Shown here piece after piece: positions 50,234 to 57,981 of a stretch of DNA of 64,000 nt (within the stretch, counting starts at the first letter, position 1; every line of letters begins with the position of its first letter). The stretch is from Rhizobium sp. GN54 (GTDB taxonomy: Bacteria > Pseudomonadota > Alphaproteobacteria > Rhizobiales > Rhizobiaceae). The notes under the pieces are model-generated. The model saw only the letters and a program-made list of their open reading frames with translations, had not been told where the DNA came from and ran no database searches. Made by a program: the position numbers and the translations under genes. The DNA lies in NCBI RefSeq assembly GCF_021026345.1, contig NZ_JAJNCZ010000001.1, forward strand, positions 558,001 to 622,000. Direction: 5' to 3'.

Positions 50234-51493
50234 ATGGAGATCGAACCCATGGACACCCTGACCGCCGCGCCCGAGACCAAGACGGTGCCGGAGACGATGA
50301 CCGCCGCCTTCGACGACTTCATGGAAGCCTTCGAGGCCTTCAAGGAGACGAACGACCGCAGGTTCGGCGAGATCGAGCAGAAACTGACGGCCGACGTCGT
50401 CACCCGCGACAAGCTGGAGCGGATCAACAAGGCGATGGACGAGCACAAGCGCACGCTCGACCACCTGGCGCTGAAGAAGGCGCGGCCGGCGCTGTCTCGC
50501 GGGGCCGACAGCCTCGAGGCGGCCGAGCACAAGCAGGCGTTTTCCGCCTATATCCGCCGCGGCGACGAGGCGGGGCTGCGCGAGCTCGAGGGCAAGGCGA
50601 TGTCGGTCGGCTCGGCCGCCGACGGCGGCTACCTCGTGCCTGACGAGACGGATGCCGAGATCGGCCGCAGGCTTTCGATCGCCTCGCCGATCCGGGCGCT
50701 TGCGACCGTGCGGCAGGTTTCGGCGGCGGTCCTGAAGAAGCCGTTCTCGACGAGCGGCATGGCGGCGGGCTGGGTGGCCGAGACGGCGGCGCGGCCGCAG
50801 ACCGGCAACGTGCAACTCGCCGAGCTGTCGTTTCCGACCATGGAGCTCTACGCCATGCCGGCGGCGACGGCTTCGCTGCTCGACGACGCGGCGGTCGACG
50901 TCGAGAGCTGGATCGCCTCGGAGGTGGACATCGTCTTCTCCGAGCAGGAGGGCACGGCCTTCGTCTCCGGCGACGGCATCAACAAGCCGAAGGGCTTGCT
51001 GAGCTATACCGCGGTCGCCGACGGCACCTGGAGCTGGGGCAATATCGGCTACATCGCCACCGGTGCTGCCGGCGCCTTCAAGGCGGCCGGGCCCTCCGAC
51101 ACGCTGATCGACGCGATCTACGCGCTGAAGGCGGGACACCGCCAGAACGCATCCTTCGTGATGAACCGCAAGACGCAGGGCGAGATCCGCAAGTTCAAGG
51201 ATGCCGACGGCAACTATCTCTGGCGGCCGCCGGCCGGCCCCGGCCAGCAGGCGCAACTGATGGGCTTTCCGCTCGTGGAAGCCGAGGACATGCCGGACGT
51301 CGCCGCCAACAGCCTGTCGATCGCCTTCGGCGACTTCCGTGCCGGCTACCTGGTCGTCGACCGGACCGGCGTGCGGGTGTTGCGCGATCCCTACTCCGCC
51401 AAGCCCTACGTGCTGTTCTACACGACCAAGCGCGTCGGCGGCGGGGTGCAGAACTTCGAGGCGATCAAGCTGGTGCGCTTCGCGGCGAGCTGA
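50234..51493 (+). CDS. HK97-fold major capsid protein (gp5-like)
   Basis: A 419-residue major capsid protein. The first 120 or so residues are helical and charged (AFDDFMEAFEAFKETNDRRF, DKLERINKAMDEHKRTLDHL) and act as a scaffolding delta domain removed by the protease. The HK97 fold follows (VGSAADGGYLVPDETDAEIG, then SGDGINKPKGLLSY, then FGDFRAGYLVVDRTGVRVLR). The ATG at 50234 has an AAGGAAGACGC site; an internal ATG (MDTLTAAPET) is also possible. Length matches GTA and lambdoid capsids. Confidence 0.95.
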   Translation: MEIEPMDTLTAAPETKTVPETMTAAFDDFMEAFEAFKETNDRRFGEIEQKLTADVVTRDKLERINKAMDEHKRTLDHLALKKARPALSRGADSLEAAEHKQAFSAYIRRGDEAGLRELEGKAMSVGSAADGGYLVPDETDAEIGRRLSIASPIRALATVRQVSAAVLKKPFSTSGMAAGWVAETAARPQTGNVQLAELSFPTMELYAMPAATASLLDDAAVDVESWIASEVDIVFSEQEGTAFVSGDGINKPKGLLSYTAVADGTWSWGNIGYIATGAAGAFKAAGPSDTLIDAIYALKAGHRQNASFVMNRKTQGEIRKFKDADGNYLWRPPAGPGQQAQLMGFPLVEAEDMPDVAANSLSIAFGDFRAGYLVVDRTGVRVLRDPYSAKPYVLFYTTKRVGGGVQNFEAIKLVRFAAS

Positions 51494-51590
51494 GCGAGGC
51501 AAGATGGCGGGCGGGCGCAACAAACGGCGGCCGGCTGCGTTGTCATCGAAAGTTTCGTGCCGGGGGACAATCCTCCTCTGCCGGTGCGAA

Positions 51591-51625
51591 GGGTGGATGC
51601 GGCTCGCCTCCCGCCGCATCCACCC
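51591..51625. promoter_or_regulatory. Perfect 12-bp inverted repeat between capsid and connector genes
   Basis: GGGTGGATGCGG at 51591-51602 and CCGCATCCACCC at 51614-51625 form a perfect 12-bp stem with an 11-base loop. It lies in the 195-base gap after the capsid gene and has no T tract. It could be an mRNA stabiliser or processing site that keeps capsid protein abundant relative to the downstream genes. That role is an inference. Confidence 0.6.
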
Positions 51626-51688
51626 GCCTTCCCAAGGTTGAGCCGATCGCCGGCCGCCCCCGATTCCTTCCCAGATGCGAGAGCTGTC

Positions 51689-52267
51689 ATGACCATTGCC
51701 GAACTGGCGCCGCCCGGCGCCGAGCCGATCACGCTTGCCGAGACGAAGGCGCATCTGCGCATCGACGGCGCCGCCGAGGACGACCTGCTGGCGGCGCTGA
51801 TCCGGGCGGCGCGCGAGCACCTGGAGCGCGAGGCGGGGCTGGCGCTGATCGTCCGCAGCTTCCGCCTCTATCTCGATGCCTGGCCGGAAAGCCGGGTGAT
51901 TCCGATTGTCAGGGGGCCGGTGCAAGCGATTGAAGCCGTTACCGTTTATGACGATACGGGTGCGCCGGTCGAGCTCGACCTTGCCGGTGCCGTGCTGGAC
52001 GGCGCGGCGCGGCCGGCGCGGCTGTTGCTGCCTGCAGTGCCGGGGCTGCCCGGTCCCGGCCGGGCGCTGAACGGCATCGAGATCGATTTTACCGCCGGCT
52101 TCGGCGAGGCCGGCACCGACGTGCCCGACACGCTGAAGCGGGCGATGCTCACCCATGTGGCGGCCATGTACGAATTGCGCGGGGTGCTGGCGCCGGCCGA
52201 ACAGCCGGGTGCGCTGCCGGCCGGCTACGACCGGCTGGTCGCGCCGTTCAGGATGCGGAGGCTGTGA
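51689..52267 (+). CDS. Head-tail connector protein (gp6-like)
   Basis: A 192-residue protein of the phage gp6-like head-tail connector family. It starts MTIAELAPPGAEPITLAETK and has AHLRIDGAAEDDLLAALIRA, REHLEREAGLAL and the late LKRAMLTHVAAMYELRG helix. It forms the adaptor ring below the portal. The ATG at 51689 was chosen because the upstream frame is repeat sequence. Its stop codon overlaps the next start. Confidence 0.9.
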   Translation: MTIAELAPPGAEPITLAETKAHLRIDGAAEDDLLAALIRAAREHLEREAGLALIVRSFRLYLDAWPESRVIPIVRGPVQAIEAVTVYDDTGAPVELDLAGAVLDGAARPARLLLPAVPGLPGPGRALNGIEIDFTAGFGEAGTDVPDTLKRAMLTHVAAMYELRGVLAPAEQPGALPAGYDRLVAPFRMRRL

Positions 52268-52602
52268 TGGCGAGGCTGCCGTTCGATCCCGGCGCGTTCA
52301 CCGCGCGGCTGACGCTGGAGCGCAGGATGGAGACGCCCGACGGGCAGGGCGGTGCGGACGTCGCCCATGTCGCCTTCGACGCGGTGTGGGCGCGGATAGA
52401 ACCGGTGTCTGCGGCCCGGCGCGCCGTGGCCGGGGACGAGCCGATGACGATCACCCACCGGATCTGGCTGCGCCACCGCGCCGACCTCGAAAGCGGCATG
52501 CGGCTGCGCAAGGGCGCTCGCGTGTTCGAACTCCGCACGTTCCGCGACCCCGACGAGGCCGGGCGCTACCTGCTTTGCGACTGCGAGGAGACGGAGCGAT
52601 GA
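52267..52602 (+). CDS. Head-tail adaptor / stopper protein (gp7-like)
   Basis: A 111-residue beta-rich protein of the phage head-tail joining family (SPP1 gp16/HK97 gp10-like). It has RLTLERRMETPDGQGGADVA, VWARIEPVSAARR, MTITHRIWLRHR and FELRTFRDPDEAGRYLLCDC. It closes the portal after packaging and links to the tail. Its start overlaps the connector's stop by one base, and its stop overlaps the next gene's start by four bases. Confidence 0.9.
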   Translation: MARLPFDPGAFTARLTLERRMETPDGQGGADVAHVAFDAVWARIEPVSAARRAVAGDEPMTITHRIWLRHRADLESGMRLRKGARVFELRTFRDPDEAGRYLLCDCEETER

Positions 52603-52997
52603 GTGCGGCCGCGGCCCTGCAGAGGGCGATCTTCGAACGGCTGGCGGGTGACGCGGCGCTGACGCTGCTTGTCGGGCCTGACGGCATATCCGACCGCCTG
52701 GTAGACCGGCAGCGCCTGCCGAAAGTGGTGATTGCCGCGATCGACAGCCGCGACATGTCGACGGCGACGGAGACGGGCGAGGAACACGTCGTGACGCTGC
52801 AGGCCTGGTCCGGGGCGAGCGGGCATGCCGAGGTGCAGGCGATCGCGGCAAGGGTGCGCGCGCTGCTGCACGACGCCGGCCTGGCGCTCGACGGCTTCGC
52901 CCTCGTCGGCCTGCTGCATCGCTCGACGCGGATCGCCCGCGACGCCGCGCGACCGCATCACCGGGCGGAGATGCGGTTCCGGGCGGTGACGGAGTAA
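52599..52997 (+). CDS. DUF3168 tail terminator protein (gp8-like)
   Basis: A 132-residue protein of the DUF3168 family, which are tail-completion proteins of siphophage tails. It starts MSAAAALQRAIFERLAGDAA and has LVDRQRLPKVVIAAIDSRDM, EEHVVTLQAWSGASGHAEVQ and the final RAEMRFRAVTE strand. It caps the tail tube and joins it to the head adaptor. It is translationally coupled to the adaptor gene. Confidence 0.9.
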   Translation: MSAAAALQRAIFERLAGDAALTLLVGPDGISDRLVDRQRLPKVVIAAIDSRDMSTATETGEEHVVTLQAWSGASGHAEVQAIAARVRALLHDAGLALDGFALVGLLHRSTRIARDAARPHHRAEMRFRAVTE

Positions 52998-53601
52998 TAC
53001 CAACCGGCACTGATATTGACCGATTGCGTGGGACCGCCTGCGGTCATCCGGAGGGCCGGACGCTTTGGCCTGCGGACGGCGCCAAAATCCTCGTCGGACC
53101 GACAGGCGGCCGCAGAGGTTTGACGGCCATGCGTGGCCGTGCAGATGACGGCCGGTAGCGCACCTTGGTCGATGTCTCGTGGCCGTCATGTCGGAATCGA
53201 TCCGGCAGCAGACGCGCTCAAGTCTTTGAGCACAAAAGATTCTTTCGCGCCGCCGACGCGGCACCGCCGGGCCCCGGATCAGGTCCGGGGTGACGGAGGG
53301 AGGTGCTACTAGGCGACGGCCAGCAAACTGCGGGCGTCTTTCGGTCCGGACGGCCGCAAGGCCCTGTTCCGGGAACGGGCGGGTCCCCAAGGGGGACGTC
53401 ATGCCGGAATCGATCCGGCAGCCGGTGCGATCATGCCTTTGAATAAAAATGGTTTTTATCGCCGCAGACGCGGCGCCGCTGGATGCCGGCTCGGGGGGCG
53501 GCATGACGGAGGAAGGAGAAGGCTTCCCGGCGAGGACGGGTTTCGATGCACCGCGGGCGTCTTCCGGCGCCGGTTTTCAATTTCGAGAAAGGAGCGAGCG
53601 G
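52998..53601. repeat. Repeat-filled gap with two single units related to the 215-bp family
   Basis: At about 53185-53306 and 53399-53512 are two single elements of the same design as the tandem array. Each has TCATGCCGGAATCGATCCGG or a variant, a central CGCCGCAGACGCGGCGCCGC-type hairpin, and in the first case CCCCGGATCAGGTCCGGGGT. The second lacks the final hairpin. The 604-base gap has no supported gene. Confidence 0.75.
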
Positions 53602-54009
53602 ATGGTGGCGCAGAAGGGGCGGGACCTGCTGTTGAAGGTCGAGGACGGGGGGAGTTTCGTGACGGTCGCGGGTTTGCGGACGAAGCGGCTTTCCTTCAAC
53701 GCGCAGGCCGTCGACGTGACGGATGCGCAGTCGGCGGGGCGCTGGCGGGAGCTTCTGGGCGGGGCCGGCGTGCAGCGCGCGTCGGTCTCCGGCGGCGGCA
53801 TCTTCAGGGACCAGGCCTCGGACGCACTGGTGCGGGCGGCGTTCTTTGCCGGCGACATCCTGTCGTTTCAGCTGGCGATCCCAGACTTCGGCACGGTGAG
53901 CGGCCCGTTCCAGATCACCGCGCTCGAATATTCCGGCAATCACGACGGCGAGGTGCTGTTCGAGATCGCGCTGGAATCGGCCGGTGCGCTCTCCTTCGGG
54001 GCGCTCTGA
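53602..54009 (+). CDS. Major tail tube protein, TP901-1 family (gp9-like)
   Basis: A 135-residue tail tube protein. It has VAQKGRDLLLKVEDGGSFVT, LRTKRLSFNAQAVDVTDAQS, a WRELLGGAGVQRASVSGGG block and the late FQITALEYSGNHDGEVLFEI strands typical of TP901-1/GTA tail proteins. The ATG at 53602 has a clear AAAGGAG site. It builds the tail tube. Its stop codon overlaps the next start (TGATG). Confidence 0.92.
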   Translation: MVAQKGRDLLLKVEDGGSFVTVAGLRTKRLSFNAQAVDVTDAQSAGRWRELLGGAGVQRASVSGGGIFRDQASDALVRAAFFAGDILSFQLAIPDFGTVSGPFQITALEYSGNHDGEVLFEIALESAGALSFGAL

Positions 54010-54482
54010 TGCGGGCGCTTGCGACGACAGGGCGGGCAGGACGGGCCAACCGCCGGCGCGGCGAGATCGAGGCGGTGCTCGACGGCGAGCGCCGCATCCT
54101 CTGTTTGACGCTGGGCGCACTGGCGGAGCTGGAGACGGCCTTTGCGATCGACAACCTCAACGAACTCGCCGCCCGCTTTTCGCGCGGCGGCCTCAGCGCC
54201 CGCGACATCATCCGCATCCTCGGCGCCGGCCTTCGCGGCGGCGGCAACCTTTTCAGCGACGAGGACGTGGCCGGCATGACCGCCGACGGCGGGCTGGAGG
54301 CCGCGGCCCGGGCGGTGGCGGAGCTGCTGCTCGCGACGTTCGGCCCGGGTGACAGGAGTGGCGGCGGGGTCGGCGACGGGCCTGCGGACGCGGGGAGCGG
54401 CGCCGGTTTCGGACAAAGCCCGGTATCGCACGGAACGGAGGGGGACGATGCAAACCCTCCGGTGCCGCATCCGGCGCGGTAA
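54009..54482 (+). CDS. GTA gp10-like tail assembly chaperone
   Basis: A 157-residue protein of the GTA gp10 family. The conserved part (about 15-115) has GEIEAVLDGERRILCLTLGA, LAELETAFAIDNLNELAARF and RGGLSARDIIRILGAGLRGG. The last 40 residues are a Gly/Asp/Pro-rich tail. Tail assembly chaperones in siphophages are often made in two forms by -1 frameshifting. Here the tail overlaps a second conserved reading frame and contains a slippery heptamer at 54452-54458. Confidence 0.85.
   Translation: MRALATTGRAGRANRRRGEIEAVLDGERRILCLTLGALAELETAFAIDNLNELAARFSRGGLSARDIIRILGAGLRGGGNLFSDEDVAGMTADGGLEAAARAVAELLLATFGPGDRSGGGVGDGPADAGSGAGFGQSPVSHGTEGDDANPPVPHPAR
54452..54458 (+). other. Candidate -1 programmed frameshift site in tail chaperone overlap
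   Basis: In the reading frame of the upstream gene the sequence reads GCA AAC CCT, giving the heptamer A AAC CCT, which fits the X XXY YYZ pattern. Slipping back one base would place ribosomes in the frame that encodes the rcc01693-like protein. That frame is open from 54353 but has no ATG, GTG or TTG before 54539. Function is inferred. Confidence 0.5.
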
Positions 54483-54538
54483 CCTCCGCCCCGGCGCCCT
54501 TTCCCTGGAAGGCGGCGCTGCAGGCGGGGCTCTGCCGG

Positions 54539-54733
54539 ATGCGGCTCGATCCGAAGACCTTCTGGACGATGACGCCGCTCGAGCTTGCGATCGCGACGGG
54601 GATGCACCGCGACGCCGGCACGGGCGCGCCGGGACGAGGGGCGCTCGAGGCGCTGATGCTGCGCTTTCCCGACCGCGCCTTCGGGCACGGCAATGCCGAC
54701 GATGACGGTGGCCCTGTGAAGCCGGCTGAGTGA
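54539..54733 (+). CDS. rcc01693-like tail assembly protein (second chaperone frame)
   Basis: From the first ATG this gives 64 residues (MRLDPKTFWTMTPLELAIAT and onward) resembling the rcc01693 family, which follows gp10 in GTA clusters. The family's conserved start, PFPW followed by a helix, is encoded upstream in the same frame at 54497-54538 (PFPWKAALQAGLCR) but is not preceded by any normal start codon. The protein may therefore be made as a -1 frameshift fusion to gp10, or from the internal ATG as a shortened form. The frame also contains the family's ALEALMLRFPD segment. Confidence 0.65.
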   Translation: MRLDPKTFWTMTPLELAIATGMHRDAGTGAPGRGALEALMLRFPDRAFGHGNADDDGGPVKPAE

Positions 54734-54966
54734 CGGCTGGCCACCAATGGATGTGACAGTGGGCACGGCGGTCGACAGGCATGGCGAGCGGGCTTGCCAT
54801 CAGGCACTGCCGCCGCCGGCGACTTGCGGCTGAGGGCTTGATCGACTGCTCGCCGCGACCTGCGGACGGTCTACGCGGGCGGAAGCGCCGGGGCGGATGA
54901 GGCGCGGTCGGGCGGATGCGGCCGGGCGGTGGCGGGAATGGTTTGCCGAAACGACGGAGTTTCACC

Positions 54967-55512
54967 ATGGCGGAAACGGATGACCGGCTGCTGGCCGGGA
55001 CGATGGAGAGCGCAGAGGCGCTGGGTTCGGTATTCGACGACCTCGAGGCGCGCTCGCGCTCCTTCGGCGCCGCGCTGACGGGCGCGCTGCGATCGGCGAC
55101 GGTCGACGGGCGCGGGCTGGAGGACGTGCTGAAGGGACTGGCGCTGCGCATCAGCGACATCGGGCTCTCGGTGGGGCTGAAGCCGCTCGAGGGGCTGCTG
55201 TCCTCCGGCATCGCCGGGCTTGCCGCCGGCGTGACGCCCTTTGCCAAGGGCGGCGTGGTGGCGGCGCCGACCTATTTTTCGGCCGCAGGCGGCCTCGGCC
55301 TGATGGGCGAGGCCGGCGCGGAGGCGATCCTGCCGCTGCAGCGCGGGCCGGACGGGGCGCTGGGCGTCGCAGCCGGCACGGGCGGCACAAGCGGGGGCGC
55401 GAACATCGTCTTCAACGTGACGGCGAGCGATGCCGCGAGCTTCATGCGCTCGCAGGGGCAGATCGCCGCCATGCTGACCCGGGCCGTCGGGCGCGGGCAG
55501 CGCGGACTTTGA
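54967..55512 (+). CDS. Short tail tape measure protein (gp11-like)
   Basis: A 181-residue protein resembling GTA tape measure proteins. It has DDRLLAGTMESAEALGSVFD, LRSATVDGRGLEDVLKGLAL, RISDIGLSVGLKPLEGLLSS and the family's GGVVAAPTYFSAAGGLGLMG and GEAGAEAILPLQRG. It sets tail length. At 181 residues it is very short, as in GTAs, so a short tail is expected. The ATG at 54967 was chosen over an ATG at 54916 because the family begins near this point. The preceding 233-base gap shows no gene. Confidence 0.88.
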   Translation: MAETDDRLLAGTMESAEALGSVFDDLEARSRSFGAALTGALRSATVDGRGLEDVLKGLALRISDIGLSVGLKPLEGLLSSGIAGLAAGVTPFAKGGVVAAPTYFSAAGGLGLMGEAGAEAILPLQRGPDGALGVAAGTGGTSGGANIVFNVTASDAASFMRSQGQIAAMLTRAVGRGQRGL

Positions 55513-55522
55513 GGGAGAGGCC

Positions 55523-56161
55523 ATGAGCGGATTTCACGAGGTGCGCTTTCCCTTGCGGATCGCGCTCGGGACCAGCGGCGGGCCGGTGCGGCGCACCGAC
55601 ATCGTCTCCCTGTCGAACGGACGCGAGAACCGGAACCGGCGCTGGCACGACGCGCGGCGGCACTACGACGCCGGCTCGGGCGTGCGCTCGGTCGACGATC
55701 TCTATGCCGTGCTGTCCTTCTTCGAGGCGCGGGCGGGGCAACTGCACGGATTCCGCTTCCGCGATCCGCTCGATTTCAAGTCCTGCGGACCGAACGAATT
55801 ACCTCAGGCAGGAGACCAGCGGATCGGCACCGGCGACGGGGCTACGCTGACGTTCCAGCTCGTCAAGACCTACCGGGATGCCGGCGGGTCCACGCAGCGC
55901 ACGATCGCAAAGCCGGTCGACGGCAGCGTCGCGGTCGCGGTGGTGGGGACCCCGGTTGCGGCCGGGGACTGGTCGGCGGATCCGGCGACGGGGATCGTGA
56001 CCTTTCTTCCCGGTGCCGTTCCCGGCCCCGGCGCCGCCGTCACGGCCGGATACGAATTCGACGTGCCGGTGCGCTTCGATACCGACCGGATCGACACCGA
56101 CCTGGCGCAGTTCAACGCCGGGCGCATCCCGACCATCCCTCTGGTGGAGATCAGGCCATGA
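55523..56161 (+). CDS. DUF2460 distal tail protein (gp12-like)
   Basis: A 212-residue protein of the DUF2460 family. It has SGFHEVRFPLRIALGTSGGP, RRTDIVSLSNGRENRNRRWH, AVLSFFEARAGQLHGFRFRD and the final FDVPVRFDTDRIDTDLAQFN. This family forms the distal tail ring in GTAs. The ATG at 55523 has a GAGGGAGAGG site. Its stop overlaps the next start by four bases. Confidence 0.92.
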   Translation: MSGFHEVRFPLRIALGTSGGPVRRTDIVSLSNGRENRNRRWHDARRHYDAGSGVRSVDDLYAVLSFFEARAGQLHGFRFRDPLDFKSCGPNELPQAGDQRIGTGDGATLTFQLVKTYRDAGGSTQRTIAKPVDGSVAVAVVGTPVAAGDWSADPATGIVTFLPGAVPGPGAAVTAGYEFDVPVRFDTDRIDTDLAQFNAGRIPTIPLVEIRP

Positions 56162-57045
56162 GACAGATCCCCGACGACCTGGCGGCGCGGCTCGACGACG
56201 AGGCGACGACGCTCTGCCGCTGCTGGCGGGTGACGCGCCGGGACGGCACGGTGCTGGGCCTGACCGAGCACGATCGCGATCTCGCCTTTGCCGGCCTGAT
56301 CTTTCACGCCGCGAGCGGCTTTGCGGCGAGCGACGCCGAGGCGGGTGCTGGGCTTGCCGCCGAGGCGAGCGAGATCGCGGGCGGCTTCTCGTCGGCTGCG
56401 ATCAGCGAGGCGGATCTTGCTGCCGGGCGCTATGACGCCGCCCGGGTCGAGGTCTTCCTCGTCGACTGGCGCGACCCGGCGCGGCGGATGATCCTGCGCG
56501 TCGGCGAGATCGGCGAGGTGACGCGGGCGGGTGGGGCATTTCGCGCCGAACTGCGCCGGCTGACGCATCCGCTGGACCAGACCAAGGGCCGCATCTATGC
56601 CCATCGCTGCGACGCGGCGCTGGGCGACGGACGCTGCGGCGTCGACCTGGCCGGCGGCCTGACCGCCGAGGGCACGGTGACGGCGGTGCTGGACGAACGG
56701 CGGCTGCGCGTCTCGGGCCTTGGCGCATTCTCCGCGCGCTTCTTCCGCTACGGCGTCCTGACCTTCCTCGACGGCGGCAATGCCGGGACGGCGGCCGATC
56801 TCGAGGACCACCGCCGCGAGGGGGACGCGGTGGAACTGACGCTGTGGCTGCCGATGCCGGTGGCGGTGGCGGCGGGCGACCGGTTCTCAGCGGTTGCCGG
56901 CTGCGACAAGAGCTTTGCGACCTGCCGGGAGAAATTCGACAACCACCTGAATTTCAGGGGCTTTCCGCACATGCCGGGCAGCGACTTCGCCTATGGCTAT
57001 GCCGACGGCGATACCGTGCACGACGGCAGGCCACTCTATGAGTGA
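56158..57045 (+). CDS. DUF2163 tail hub protein (gp13-like)
   Basis: A 295-residue protein of the DUF2163/phage_BR0599 family. It has TTLCRCWRVTRRDGTVLGLT, EHDRDLAFAGLIFHAASGFA, KGRIYAHRCDAALGDGRCGV and a C-terminal AGCDKSFATCREKFDNHLNF, which holds conserved cysteines. These cysteines are reported to hold an iron-sulfur site in RcGTA-related tail hubs. It lies between the distal tail and the peptidase, as in all GTA clusters, and overlaps both neighbours. Confidence 0.92.
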   Translation: MRQIPDDLAARLDDEATTLCRCWRVTRRDGTVLGLTEHDRDLAFAGLIFHAASGFAASDAEAGAGLAAEASEIAGGFSSAAISEADLAAGRYDAARVEVFLVDWRDPARRMILRVGEIGEVTRAGGAFRAELRRLTHPLDQTKGRIYAHRCDAALGDGRCGVDLAGGLTAEGTVTAVLDERRLRVSGLGAFSARFFRYGVLTFLDGGNAGTAADLEDHRREGDAVELTLWLPMPVAVAAGDRFSAVAGCDKSFATCREKFDNHLNFRGFPHMPGSDFAYGYADGDTVHDGRPLYE

Positions 57046-57496
57046 GGCGCGGCTTGCGGAAGCTGTGGTCGCGGCCGCGCGCGGCTGGATCGGCACGCCC
57101 TACCGGCACCAGGCGAGCCGCAGGGGCGTCGGCTGCGACTGCCTCGGGCTGGTGCGCGGGGTGTGGCGCGAGATCTACGGTCGCGAGCCGGAGCGGCCGG
57201 GGCCCTACCAGCCGGACTGGGCCGAGCGGGCGGGCGAGGACCGGCTGCTGGCCGCAGCGCTGCGGCATTTCGGGGCGGCGGTGCCGGAGGGCGGAATGCG
57301 GGCCGGCGACGTCCTGCTGTTTCGCTGGCAGCCGGCCTGCGCGGCCAAGCATCTCGGCATCCTGAGCGGCCCCGACCGCTTCATCCATGCCTACGAGCAG
57401 GCGGCGGTGATCGAATCCGCGCTGGTGCCCGCCTGGCGGCGGCGGATCTGCGCGGTGTTCCGGTTTCCGGAGGGGCAGGACGGTTCGTCAACCTGA
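57038..57496 (+). CDS. NlpC/P60-type tail peptidase (gp14-like)
   Basis: A 152-residue cysteine peptidase. The catalytic Cys is in GCDCLGLVRGVWREIYGREP (C35), and the likely His is in AAKHLGILSGPDRFIHAYEQ. The start at 57038 overlaps the preceding gene by eight bases. In GTAs this enzyme sits on the tail tip and cuts peptidoglycan peptides of the recipient's wall during DNA entry. Length is typical. The end is followed by a repeat-filled gap. Confidence 0.92.
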   Translation: MSEARLAEAVVAAARGWIGTPYRHQASRRGVGCDCLGLVRGVWREIYGREPERPGPYQPDWAERAGEDRLLAAALRHFGAAVPEGGMRAGDVLLFRWQPACAAKHLGILSGPDRFIHAYEQAAVIESALVPAWRRRICAVFRFPEGQDGSST

Positions 57497-57981
57497 ATCG
57501 GAATGGCAACGATCGGAATCGAAACGGCAGGGAAAAGCTGCAAGTTTTTGTGGCGACAGTGCATTTCCCCGTCGTTGTTCCTCTGGGTGCCCCTCATCCG
57601 CCTGCCGGCACCTTCTCCCCGCGGGCGGGGAGAAGGGCGGTGACCGCAGCCTCTCCGTCTCCCTCTCCGCGCCTGCGGGGAGAGGGCCAGGATGAGAGCA
57701 GGCTTCCTCGGCCAAGGAGATCGGATCGCCGGCGGCGGCCGCACCCTCCCTCTTCTCCCCGCCGGGGAGAAGTGCCGAGTGCAGCGAGGCGATGAGGGGG
57801 GCGGCGGACGCGGCGGCCCTGCTGGGAAAGCCCCCTCATCCGGCCCTTCGGGCCACCTTCTCCCCGAGGGGGAGAAGAGGGAATGGCGGCGGATCCGTTC
57901 TCTCTCCCGCTTGCGTGGAGGGGGTGAGGGGGTCGAGATGCCGCCGCGGGCGGTAAATGGACCGAAAGCTGGAGAGGCTTC
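57497..57981. repeat. Cluster of type B palindromic repeats
   Basis: The 485-base gap before the tail-tip gene holds at least four type B units. They are at 57591-57640 (CCCCTCATCCGCCTGCCGGC, CTTCTCCCCGCGGGCGGGGA), 57655-57695 (CCGTCTCCCTCTCCGCGCCT), 57750-57800, and 57823-57880 (CCCCCTCATCCGGCCCTTCG). A further AGGGGGTGAGGGGG fragment is near 57917. No gene is supported. Confidence 0.8.

Noticed and set aside
49541-52156. An 871-residue minus-strand open frame
   Set aside because: It is antisense to protease, capsid and connector genes, which are clearly the coding strand.
54448-54705. ATG start giving an 86-codon frame overlapping gp10
   Set aside because: It lies in the third frame and encodes no family features, whereas the -1 frame holds the conserved rcc01693-like sequence.
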